Below, piece after piece: positions 33,047 through 40,063 of a stretch of 64,000 bases of DNA; within the stretch, counting starts at the first letter, position 1, and every line of letters starts with the position of its first letter. The notes under the pieces are model-generated. The model was given only the letters and a program-made list of their open reading frames with translations, did not search any database and was not told the origin of the DNA. Made by a program: the position numbers and the translations under genes. The stretch is taken from NCBI GenBank assembly GCA_964406465.1, contig CAYORT010000001.1, positions 248,001 through 312,000 of the forward strand. Reading direction: 5' to 3'. Source of the stretch: JAHEZL01 sp964406465. Its GTDB lineage: Bacteria; Bacteroidota; Bacteroidia; Flavobacteriales_C; GCA-002722245.

Positions 33047-33631
33047 TTAGTCAAAATTTAATTGCGATTTCGACAGCTCCATAAGCTCGGGAAAAATTTT
33101 TCGAAAATCTTTTTCAATTTCTTGGTAATGCTCATTGAGAACCAATGAAGCCTTTTCTAAATTAGATTCGAATCGAGTGCGTTTAGACATTTGTGTGAGT
33201 ATAGCGTGTAAACCGTCTTTGCTCTTATACATGTTGAGCCAATCATTTTTAAGTAAATAATGCACTAGAATTTGTGCGCGCTCTGGTAAATTTGCTTGCC
33301 AACTCCCTATTGAAAGGTAAAAATCCTTGCTAAATGAAGCCAAGTCTCTTCCGTAATATTCTTCAAAATGAAGTGCTAAAAAATGATCGAAAAACACGTC
33401 GGTAGCCACTGGAGCATATTTTCTAAGTATAGGCCGCGCTAATAACGTTGTATTGAGAAACGAAGAGTGTTGGTCGGTAAATGTGTCTATGGCATGATGA
33501 AGCGTAACTCCGCGCATCATTTTATCAGTCAATAATTTACGTTCTTTTGGTAAGATAGTATCGGCAATGAAATTACCTATGGCTACTTCCTGTTCGTTTC
33601 CCGATAAGGCGATATGTGCTAAGAAATTCAA
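33047..33631 (-). CDS. acpH: Acyl carrier protein phosphodiesterase
   Basis: 194 residues. Removes the 4'-phosphopantetheine group from holo-ACP. Family hallmarks: MNFLAHIALSG at the start, GNFIADTILP, GVTLHHAIDTFTDQH with the metal-binding His/Asp cluster, and VATDVFFDHFLA. The ATG at 33631 begins directly with the conserved sequence. Monocistronic. Confidence 0.92.
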   Translation of the reverse strand: MNFLAHIALSGNEQEVAIGNFIADTILPKERKLLTDKMMRGVTLHHAIDTFTDQHSSFLNTTLLARPILRKYAPVATDVFFDHFLALHFEEYYGRDLASFSKDFYLSIGSWQANLPERAQILVHYLLKNDWLNMYKSKDGLHAILTQMSKRTRFESNLEKASLVLNEHYQEIEKDFRKIFPELMELSKSQLNFD

Positions 33632-33777
33632 GGGTTCTAAACTAATAAATTCAATATCGTAAATCTATGTTTCCTAAAGGTAAAATTAATGTGAAAAAAA
33701 ACTTGAGCTGCAGCAATTATATTTTTATTTTAGTGCAGAGGGAAAACTTGAGCATTAATTTAACCTATTAATCAATC

Positions 33778-34200
33778 ATGAAAGGGACGACCGTGAATAC
33801 TAATTTATTCATTGAAGCTACAGAATTAACACCCCGTGTGTTGTTCAATCTTAGCGAAGGTGAGTTTGCCATTACCGGAAAATCTTTGCCAGAGAGTGGT
33901 GAACAGTTTTATCAACCTATTTTAGATTGGCTCGACAATTCGTTAAATGCCACCGCCGATAAGGTGAAGATGCACATCGCCCTTGATCAAATGAATATCT
34001 CGTCTTCTAAAATGATTCTCTTCATTTTATACAAACTCAAAAATCTTAAAGAAGCAGGAAAATCGGTATCGGTATGGTGGTATCATGCCGAAGAAGATTC
34101 AGATATGCTTGAAGTGGGTGAAGATTACGAGTTTATGGTTGATCTTCCATTCCGCTTTAAAACAGGAAAAATCGAGAACAGCGAATTATTAGTAGCTTAA
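33778..34200 (+). CDS. SiaC-like regulatory phosphoprotein (DUF1987)
   Basis: 140 residues matching the SiaC/DUF1987 family: PRVLFNL, GKSLPES, YQPILDWL and DQMNISSSKM, where the Ser/Thr stretch corresponds to the phosphorylated site of SiaC in Pseudomonas. SiaC family proteins are phosphorylated by the SiaB kinase and act on a diguanylate cyclase. Neither partner gene is found nearby, so the local role is unclear. A TATTTTAG box lies about 45 bases upstream of the ATG. Confidence 0.85.
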   Translation: MKGTTVNTNLFIEATELTPRVLFNLSEGEFAITGKSLPESGEQFYQPILDWLDNSLNATADKVKMHIALDQMNISSSKMILFILYKLKNLKEAGKSVSVWWYHAEEDSDMLEVGEDYEFMVDLPFRFKTGKIENSELLVA

Positions 34201-34267
34201 TTCATCCTTTTAATTCTTACTTATTATATTAGCGCTTCAATTAAGAAGTGTAATAATATTATTGTAT

Positions 34268-34879
34268 ATGCTAAAGAAAGTAATTATTGGTTTACAAGTG
34301 GTGATTTTAATTGCCATGGGTTTTTTGTTTTATAAAGCTTATCAGCCAGCCGCACCCGAGAAGTACGTTTTTAACGACAAAGGAAAGGCGGTGGAGAAAG
34401 TAACAGAGAACGATGTTATTGTATACTATAAATTAGATGCTTTTTTAACCAAGAGTAATTATATAGATAGCATTAAAAAGGCAGGCAATAGAATTAAGGA
34501 AAGTTATGAGGTTAATTTGAGAAGGCTTGAAGAAAATTACAACAAATTGAATTATGATTTCGGAGTGAAAGCGCAAGCGAAACAGCTTACAGCTTTAGAA
34601 GAAAAGAATGCTGCCGATTTATTGCGTGCCAAAGCAGAAGAGTTTCAAAGAGAGGAAGAGAGAGCTCAATTTGAATTGATGAAACTTCAAGAAAAGGTAG
34701 GCAAGAACATTAATGATGCGATTCTTAAAACCATCAATGAATTGAACACCAAACGAAAAATTAAATTCGTGTTGGCTTACACCGAAACATCTCAAGAAGT
34801 AATGCCTACAAAAGGGGCAATTGATGTTACAAACGACATGATTGAAATCATCAATAACCTTTACAAAACAAAAAGATAG
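34268..34879 (+). CDS. OmpH/Skp family periplasmic protein
   Basis: 203 residues. The N-terminal hydrophobic helix (about 3-25) acts as a signal anchor. The body is a long charged coiled coil (roughly residues 60-150) typical of the Skp/OmpH chaperones that bind unfolded outer-membrane proteins, ending with a C-terminal region containing FVLAYTETSQEVMP (the usual VLAY strand). The ATG at 34268 was chosen over a TTG two codons upstream. It overlaps the next gene by one base. Confidence 0.85.
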   Translation: MLKKVIIGLQVVILIAMGFLFYKAYQPAAPEKYVFNDKGKAVEKVTENDVIVYYKLDAFLTKSNYIDSIKKAGNRIKESYEVNLRRLEENYNKLNYDFGVKAQAKQLTALEEKNAADLLRAKAEEFQREEERAQFELMKLQEKVGKNINDAILKTINELNTKRKIKFVLAYTETSQEVMPTKGAIDVTNDMIEIINNLYKTKR

Positions 34880-35451
34880 TGTTCATCTCCCAAGAAAAAC
34901 TTAAAAACAACATTGCCGAATACATCCTCTATATGTGGCATGTAGAAGATGTTGTGCGCGCTTGTGCTTTTGATTTGAATAAGATAGAGGAGGTGATTAT
35001 TCAAAAAACCGCAAGCTCTGAAGTTCAACAAATTCAATTGCGAAATTGGTACAAAGGCATTGTTGAGGAAATGAAAAGCGCTAAATTATTACAGCGTGGT
35101 CACCTCAAAGAAGTAGAAGAGAAGATGGCCGAATTGCATTTGTTGCACACTACCTTACTCACTGTTTTAAAGAATAAAGATTACATCGAACTTTTTGAAA
35201 TTGCAAAACCAGAGATTGAAGAATTGAAAAAGAAATCTGAGGTAAAAGTTGACGATAGTTTATCTGCCGAAAAAAAAACGCGCATTGTAAAGAACGATAT
35301 CGAAGCTTGTTTTAATGGCTTGTATGGTTTGTGGATGCTTCGTCTTCAGAAAAAAGAAGTGAGCTCAGAAACTTCTGCTGCACTTAATAAAATTTCAAAA
35401 TTAATTTCTTATCTTACTCGTAACTATCACACGATGATGACGGGACTATGA
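34879..35451 (+). CDS. DUF4924 family protein
   Basis: 190 residues, predicted all-helical and cytoplasmic. The start MFISQEKLKNNIAEYILYMW and the final LISYLTRNYHTMM segment match the DUF4924 family, which appears limited to Bacteroidota and has no known function. The start is GTG, overlapping the previous stop codon by one base. It overlaps the TPR gene by 4 bp, so it is translationally coupled on both sides. Confidence 0.82.
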   Translation: MFISQEKLKNNIAEYILYMWHVEDVVRACAFDLNKIEEVIIQKTASSEVQQIQLRNWYKGIVEEMKSAKLLQRGHLKEVEEKMAELHLLHTTLLTVLKNKDYIELFEIAKPEIEELKKKSEVKVDDSLSAEKKTRIVKNDIEACFNGLYGLWMLRLQKKEVSSETSAALNKISKLISYLTRNYHTMMTGL

Positions 35452-35921
35452 TAAAGAAATTACTTTTTTTACTTCTACTTACGGGTTTAAAATCTCTTAC
35501 AGCGCAGTCAAGTGCTATTTTAGAAACCGACACAGCCTTTGCTAAGCAATTTGATGTTAAAGAATATTTTAACGTGAGTATTACCCCCGAGCAAAGAGCA
35601 CAATATAAAGCCGAAATAGAAAAACTTACTGCTTACATTAATGTTCATCCTACAGATGCAAGCGCATATATCAATCGAGGCGCATATTTTTCTTATTTAG
35701 GTTTTCATGTAAATGCAATTAAGGATTATGATGCAGCACTAAAGATTAATCCAAGTATTCCTGAAGCTTTATTCAATAGAGGTTTAGCAAAGGCACGTTA
35801 TTTCTATACCGTAGATAGTTGTAAAGATATTTATGCCTCATCTCAATTGGGATTAACACTAGCGCAGACATCATTTGATAAAAATTGTAAGCGTTATACC
35901 AATCTTATTGTAGCGAAGTAA
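35448..35921 (+). CDS. Secreted TPR protein, paralogue of the 30280 gene
   Basis: 157 residues with a signal peptide ending LTAQ. One clear TPR pair: SAYINRGAYFSYLGFHVNAI and EALFNRGLAKARYFYT. The same order of motifs and the same two Cys-containing segments (DSCKD, NCKRY) occur in the protein at 30280-30891. Last gene of the OmpH/DUF4924 cluster. The 97 bases after it hold a palindromic element. Confidence 0.8.
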   Translation: MIKKLLFLLLLTGLKSLTAQSSAILETDTAFAKQFDVKEYFNVSITPEQRAQYKAEIEKLTAYINVHPTDASAYINRGAYFSYLGFHVNAIKDYDAALKINPSIPEALFNRGLAKARYFYTVDSCKDIYASSQLGLTLAQTSFDKNCKRYTNLIVAK

Positions 35922-35922
35922 T

Positions 35923-35998
35923 CGTAGGGGCGAGCTGCCGCTCGCCCGAATTATTTTTGAATTTTTCTATTCACGGGCGAAAGCATTTCGCCCCTACG
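35923..35998. repeat. Nested palindromic (REP/BIME-like) element
   Basis: Outer arms CGTAGGGGCGA (35923-35933) and TCGCCCCTACG (35988-35998) are perfect inverted copies. Inside are two hairpins, GGGCGAG/CTCGCCC and GGGCGAA/TTCGCCC. It is GC-rich compared with its surroundings and lies between convergent genes. Confidence 0.8.
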
Positions 35999-36018
35999 GA
36001 AGTAAATTCTTAAAAAAG

Positions 36019-37263
36019 TTAAGCGTTACATTTCTTAAACAATGAAGTCGCAATATGCCCTCCAAATCCAAAGGTATTACTCATCGCATAATTAACTGTT
36101 CTTTGCTGTGCTTTACCCAGAGTTAAATTGAATTTCTCTGCATATTCAGGCTCAGGTTCATCAGTGTTAATTGTTGGAGGAATAATGTTTTCCTTGGTAG
36201 CCATAATACATGCAATGGCTTCTACTGCACCAGCTGCGCCTAGTAAGTGTCCGGTCATCGATTTGGTAGCGCTAATATTAAACTTCTTCGATGCGCCGAA
36301 TAACCTTTCTACTGCGCGCAATTCACTCACATCTCCTTGTGGAGTTGAGGTGGCGTGAAGGTTTATATAGTCAATTTCTTCTGGTGAAATTCCCGCTTCA
36401 TTTAACGCTTCGCTCATTCCCAAAAATGCTCCTTCTCCTTCGGGATGCGTTCCAGTTAAATGGTAAGCATCTGCAGTTTGTCCGCCTCCCACTATTTCTG
36501 CTAAGATTGGCGCACCACGTTTTATGGCGTGTTCATAGCTTTCTAAAATTAGAGCTCCACCACCTTCGCCCATTACAAACCCATCGCGTTTAATATCGAA
36601 AGGTCTACATGCTTTTTGAGGATCTTCATTTAAGGAAGATAGAGCCTTTGCTGCACTAAATCCGCCAATAGCACTTTCGCAAATAGGCGCTTCAGAACCA
36701 CCCGTAATAATCATGTCGGCTTTTCCCCAATGAATATGATTGAACGATTCAATGATGGCGGTATTTGAGGTGGCACAAGCAGATACGGAAGTAAAATTAA
36801 CACCACGTAATCCGTATTTAATAGAGATAATACCCGATGCGATATCTACTATCATTTTAGGTATTAAGAACGGACTAAACCTAGGTGTTCCGTCGCCTTT
36901 AGCGTATTCTTTAACCTGTTCTTCGAAGAAGGAAATTCCACCATTTCCACTTCCCCAAATTACACCGATTCTATTTTTATTCAGTTTTTCAAAATCGATG
37001 TTGGCGTTGCGAACAGCCTCGTCAACGGCCACTAATGCGTACTGCGTGAAGGGGTCGTATCTTCTCGCTTCACCTTTATCGATAAAGTCAAGCGCATTAA
37101 AATTCTTTATCTCGCAGGCAAAACGTGTTTTAAATTTTGAAGCATCGAACTTGGTGATATTGCCAGCGCCGCTCACTCCCTTTTTTAAATTCTCCCAAAA
37201 GTCGTGGGCGTTATTTCCAATAGGCGTTAAGGCGCCAATGCCTGTAACTACAACTCTTTTCAT
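36019..37263 (-). CDS. fabF: Beta-ketoacyl-ACP synthase II
   Basis: 414-residue condensing enzyme of fatty-acid elongation. The Cys-His-His triad is intact: SVSACATS with Cys163, HATSTPQGD (His near 305) and TGHLLGAAG (His near 341). Also FVMGEGGGALILE and the C-terminal NTFGFGGHIA. It is third in a minus-strand run TetR-thioesterase-fabF; the 48-bp gap from the thioesterase gene contains a heptamer repeat. Because the gene is not with acpP and fabD, it may be a second FabF serving a special pathway. Confidence 0.94.
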   Translation of the reverse strand: MKRVVVTGIGALTPIGNNAHDFWENLKKGVSGAGNITKFDASKFKTRFACEIKNFNALDFIDKGEARRYDPFTQYALVAVDEAVRNANIDFEKLNKNRIGVIWGSGNGGISFFEEQVKEYAKGDGTPRFSPFLIPKMIVDIASGIISIKYGLRGVNFTSVSACATSNTAIIESFNHIHWGKADMIITGGSEAPICESAIGGFSAAKALSSLNEDPQKACRPFDIKRDGFVMGEGGGALILESYEHAIKRGAPILAEIVGGGQTADAYHLTGTHPEGEGAFLGMSEALNEAGISPEEIDYINLHATSTPQGDVSELRAVERLFGASKKFNISATKSMTGHLLGAAGAVEAIACIMATKENIIPPTINTDEPEPEYAEKFNLTLGKAQQRTVNYAMSNTFGFGGHIATSLFKKCNA

Positions 37264-37270
37264 ATAATTT

Positions 37271-37302
37271 GTTCAAAGTTTAATGTTCAAAGTTCAATGT
37301 TC
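37271..37302. repeat. Heptamer repeat, site B
   Basis: Units GTTCAAA, GTTTAAT, GTTCAAA, GTTCAAT, GTTC in perfect register just upstream of fabF. Confidence 0.7.
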
Positions 37303-37311
37303 GCTAAGTTA

Positions 37312-37743
37312 TTATTTCTTTAACTCAGTTCGTATTAAATTGCTTTGTCCGCGCGCCACCAATCGTGTTTCGTCGGCATTCCAAATTTCGCATTCGGCGT
37401 GAATCAGTTGTTTGCCATGCTTAATAATTTTGCTGTGTGCTACAACTGTATCTCCGTTTTTAACTGCCGACAAATAATCGATAGATAAATTGATAGTAGC
37501 AAAGAATTGTTGCTCACCCAAAGTAAACACGGTTGCACCTAAAATATCATCAATGATGCCCGATGTTACGCCACCATGAAGGTTTCCCATAGCATTTGTC
37601 ATTTCGTCGCGCACCACATATTTCAAAGAGATTTTTCCTTTTTCAGCTTTTAGAATAGTGGGTTTTAGCCAATTCATAAAAGCCGATGGTGAACCTTTAA
37701 TTTCTTGTCCGACCCCCAATTGTAGCATTGTTAATACATCCAT
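37312..37743 (-). CDS. PaaI-type hotdog thioesterase
   Basis: 143 residues, hotdog fold. The active-site region reads GNLHGGVTSGIIDDI (the HGG-Asp pattern of the PaaI/YdiI group), then FATINLSIDYL. It would hydrolyse an acyl-CoA or acyl-ACP in the cytoplasm. It is 2 bp downstream of the TetR gene, so both share a transcript, and is followed by fabF. That suggests regulated handling of an acyl thioester. Confidence 0.87.
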   Translation of the reverse strand: MDVLTMLQLGVGQEIKGSPSAFMNWLKPTILKAEKGKISLKYVVRDEMTNAMGNLHGGVTSGIIDDILGATVFTLGEQQFFATINLSIDYLSAVKNGDTVVAHSKIIKHGKQLIHAECEIWNADETRLVARGQSNLIRTELKK

Positions 37744-37745
37744 AT

Positions 37746-38276
37746 TTATTTTTTTAAATCGTTAATCACTGTTTTTTTTATAGTATCAAAATCTTTCACA
37801 TTCGTCAATCGGCAAATTTGCACAGCAGCCAGCATAGTGCTTATCACCATCAATGCTTTGGTGCGTGAAGGTAGGTCGAAATAAAATACTTTTTTCTTTT
37901 TTCCTTCCTCTAAAATTTCGGTCACCCATTGTAAAATTTCGCCTGCTAATGCTTTCACTTCTTTGGCAATTTTTTTGTCGATAGAGTGGAGGTCGGTTGC
38001 CAATGATCCAACAATACAAACTTTATCTTCTGCTTTTATTTTGCTGTAAATAGAAAGAAATGCCTCTAGCTTTTTCTCGGGAGATCTGTCTTTTACTTTG
38101 TCTCTTAAATCTCTAACGCATTGCGTATGGTAATTTAAAAGAGCCACGCCTAGAGTAGTTTTTGTTGGGAAATGATAGTGAATCGAAGCAGTTTTTATCC
38201 CCAAAGATTTCGATAAATCATGAAAGCTAAAAGCGTTAAAACCTCTTTCTCTAATGAGCTCATCGCTCAATTGCAA
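37746..38276 (-). CDS. TetR/AcrR family transcriptional regulator
   Basis: 176 residues. The N-terminal helix-turn-helix includes FSFHDLSKSLGIKTASIHYHFPTK, and the rest is a variable ligand-binding helical domain. No ATG is available at the expected N-terminus: the given start is TTG at 38276, and the frame continues upstream as NTKDKI, preceded by ATC. The TTG fits a 20-base leader from the promoter box at 38302. A near-perfect 18-bp palindrome in the promoter spacer is probably its own operator. It likely represses itself and the thioesterase/fabF genes in response to an acyl ligand. Confidence 0.85.
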   Translation of the reverse strand: MQLSDELIRERGFNAFSFHDLSKSLGIKTASIHYHFPTKTTLGVALLNYHTQCVRDLRDKVKDRSPEKKLEAFLSIYSKIKAEDKVCIVGSLATDLHSIDKKIAKEVKALAGEILQWVTEILEEGKKKKVFYFDLPSRTKALMVISTMLAAVQICRLTNVKDFDTIKKTVINDLKK

Positions 38277-38301
38277 TATTTTATCTTTTGTATTGATGTT
38301 A

Positions 38302-38332
38302 CAAATATAACTACCTACTAGTAGATAGGCAA
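38302..38332 (-). promoter_or_regulatory. TetR promoter with embedded operator
   Basis: Minus-strand TTG (38332-38330), 20 bases, TATATTTG (38309-38302): a consensus Bacteroidota promoter. The spacer is almost filled by the palindrome at 38311-38328, with the 10-bp core CTACTAGTAG (38315-38324) and one mismatched symmetric pair outside it. Confidence 0.75.
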
Positions 38333-38378
38333 GGAATATGTATTTTTATTTTCACGGTAATATTTTTCAAGTATGCGT

Positions 38379-38526
38379 AACTTATCTCCTTCTCCCTTTT
38401 TAAAAGGGAGAGTGCGAGAATGCCTGCGAGGGGGAAGAGGGATTTTGCAATGTGACTGAAATCCCTCTTGCCTTTGCGCTTCAAGCCTTTACCCACTCTC
38501 CCTTTAAAAAGGGAGAAGTTAGTTAG
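38379..38526. repeat. 148-bp imperfect palindromic element (MITE/REP-like)
   Basis: Left arm CTTCTCCCTTTTTAAAAGGG (from about 38389) and right arm (38494-38519) are inverted copies with a one-base indel, each itself palindromic. Nearer the centre AAGAGGGATTT (38435-38445) pairs with AAATCCCTCTT (38459-38469). No ORF is inside. It lies between the TetR and membrane protein promoters. Confidence 0.7.
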
Positions 38527-38578
38527 CTTCTCATTTTCGAAAAACCATACTAAATCTTATCTTCACCAAAATACTTTT

Positions 38579-39043
38579 ATGTACTCTTTTGCCTTAAGTT
38601 TACATTCGCTATTTCGCTGGGTAGTTCTTGTATTTCTGCTTGTTGCCATTATTGATGGATATGTTGGATGGAAAGTTAAGAAGGCTTTTACGAGACCTCA
38701 TCATTTTTTGCGAATCACAACTCTTACTGTATCCCACATTCAACTTTTATTGGGTTTGTATTTGTATGTGTTGAGTCCGATAACCCAATATTTTCTAAAT
38801 AATTTTTCAGAATCAATTCATGAGAGACAGTTGCGGTTTTTTGGTATGGAGCACAGTAGCGTAATGCTTGTTGCCATAAGTGTATTGACGATTGGATCCA
38901 TCAAATCTAAGAGAAGGGAAAACGATGAATCGAAGTTTAAAACTATGTTTATTTGGTGTTCTATTGCTTTACTTTTAATACTGACTTCCATTCCCTGGGA
39001 ATTTTCGCCTTTGATTAGCAGGCCAAGTTTTCGCCCGTTTTAG
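38579..39043 (+). CDS. Four-helix membrane protein, cytochrome-b-like hypothetical
   Basis: 154 residues from the ATG at 38579; a longer frame from 38468 would read through the palindromic element and is rejected. Four hydrophobic helices with conserved His residues (SLHSLFRW near 7, PHHFLR near 40, SHIQLLLG near 51 and MEHSSVM near 89), a pattern that could bind haem. It resembles proteins often annotated as cytochrome B in Bacteroidota, but evidence for haem is lacking. TATCTTCA upstream (38558) may be its -7 box. Confidence 0.7.
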   Translation: MYSFALSLHSLFRWVVLVFLLVAIIDGYVGWKVKKAFTRPHHFLRITTLTVSHIQLLLGLYLYVLSPITQYFLNNFSESIHERQLRFFGMEHSSVMLVAISVLTIGSIKSKRRENDESKFKTMFIWCSIALLLILTSIPWEFSPLISRPSFRPF

Positions 39044-39088
39044 TAAAGAACTAGATTTCTTTGTTGCTATTTTTAGTCTCTTGTGCAT

Positions 39089-39158
39089 GATTATCGGAAT
39101 TGAAAATTCCTAAAAATGAAGATTTCAGATTCGCTTCGCAAAATCTGAAATTACTGGG
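39089..39158. repeat. Direct repeat, copy 1
   Basis: A ~70-bp unit beginning GATTATCGGAATTGAAAATT and ending TTACTGGG, nearly identical to 39614-39686. It contains a hairpin with a 10-bp stem (ATTTCAGATT with AATCTGAAAT). Its end overlaps the stop codon of the 39151 gene. Confidence 0.9.
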
Positions 39159-39477
39159 GTATTTTGTTTCCTTGAATTATTGTTATTCTTGTGTTACCGA
39201 TGTAATGGTAATAATTTCTATAATAGATAGTGTTGTTTTTTAGGACTAAATTATCTCCTATTTCTAAATCTTCGCCCATAACTGAAAAGGTTTTTTCGCT
39301 AGCTCCTTTATGCACTGAAATTATGGTATCGCTTTCATAATTAATTTTAGGCCCCATTATTATATCATCGTTACGAGAAAAGTGTACCTCGTATTTTCCA
39401 ATTAAATCATCGCGAAAATCTTTTTTTTGGCACTGTATCAGTATCAGCACTAAAGTTGTTAGAAGCAAGTATTTCAT
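39151..39477 (-). CDS. Hypothetical lipoprotein, paralogue of the 22590 gene
   Basis: 108 residues with a lipoprotein-type signal (LILIQC, Cys16). Mature motifs LIGKYEV, DTIISVHKG, TFSVMGED, NTIYYR and NTRITIIQGNKI align in order with the protein at 22590-23021. It is shorter because two loops are missing. The gene is flanked by two direct repeats about 525 bp apart. Function unknown. Confidence 0.72.
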   Translation of the reverse strand: MKYLLLTTLVLILIQCQKKDFRDDLIGKYEVHFSRNDDIIMGPKINYESDTIISVHKGASEKTFSVMGEDLEIGDNLVLKNNTIYYRNYYHYIGNTRITIIQGNKIPQ

Positions 39478-39613
39478 TATTTAGCTAATTCAAGGTTAAT
39501 TGAATGTAGCATTTATCTTTTGAAATCAAAAGTTTAAAATTGAATTGTTGCAGATAGACTTTGTTTTTTGTTGAACTCTTCAATGAAAAGGAGATATGTT
39601 TCGCGACTAAATG

Positions 39614-39686
39614 GATTATCGGAATTGAAAATTCCTAAAAAAAATTAAGATTTCAGATTCGCTTCGCAAAATCTGAAATTACTGGG
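39614..39686. repeat. Direct repeat, copy 2
   Basis: Same unit and orientation as 39089-39158, differing mainly by a few extra A residues in an A-run. It lies upstream of the lipoprotein gene and past the end of the small membrane protein gene. Confidence 0.9.
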
Positions 39687-39727
39687 TTTGACTTGTAAAA
39701 TATGAAAATACATTTGCAGAATTATTC

Positions 39728-39988
39728 TTAAATAATCAATAGAACACTGAAGTACAGTAAAATCATGGCGACTACTGTAAATGGGATTAATATTCCAATA
39801 CCAATAGCACGATATCTTCTTATTAAAGTCAATGTAATTCCTGAAACAAAACCAACAAATGCATAGGCTTTCATTACCCAATTTGATCCTATTGCAAAAG
39901 CTAAAAGAAGCAAGAATAGTGTAATTAAACACGACACTGTGGCTTTTGTTACTTTTGTTGTGCCGTTATTATTTTGTTGTGCTTCCAA
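39728..39988 (-). CDS. Small membrane protein
   Basis: 86 residues. A polar Asn/Thr-rich N-terminus is followed by hydrophobic helices at about 16-36, 38-56 and 62-86, with a basic RRYRA loop between the last two, typical of an inner-membrane protein. An overlapping frame (39645-39932) has no such pattern and is a shadow. Family unknown. It lies upstream of repeat copy 2. Confidence 0.6.
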   Translation of the reverse strand: MEAQQNNNGTTKVTKATVSCLITLFLLLLAFAIGSNWVMKAYAFVGFVSGITLTLIRRYRAIGIGILIPFTVVAMILLYFSVLLII

Positions 39989-40008
39989 CTTTAATTTTGT
40001 TTAAAAAT

Positions 40009-40038
40009 ATAGGGCGTTAGTTTTCACCAACGCCCTCA
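40009..40038 (-). terminator. Terminator of lpdA
   Basis: AGGGCGTT and AACGCCCT form the stem; in the minus sense a T-rich tract follows. It lies 26 bases past the lpdA stop. Confidence 0.8.
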
Positions 40039-40063
40039 AATCTCATTCTCACACTCGAGTCTT

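Noticed and set aside
36740..37267. 175-codon plus-strand frame opposite fabF
   Set aside because: It mirrors a complete, well-conserved fabF; composition and absence of motifs mark it as a shadow.
38468..38578. N-terminal extension of the 38579 membrane protein
   Set aside because: The extra residues come from the palindromic repeat; the ATG at 38579 begins the first helix.
39645..39932. 95-codon minus-strand frame
   Set aside because: It overlaps the better membrane-protein frame 39728-39988 and the direct repeat.
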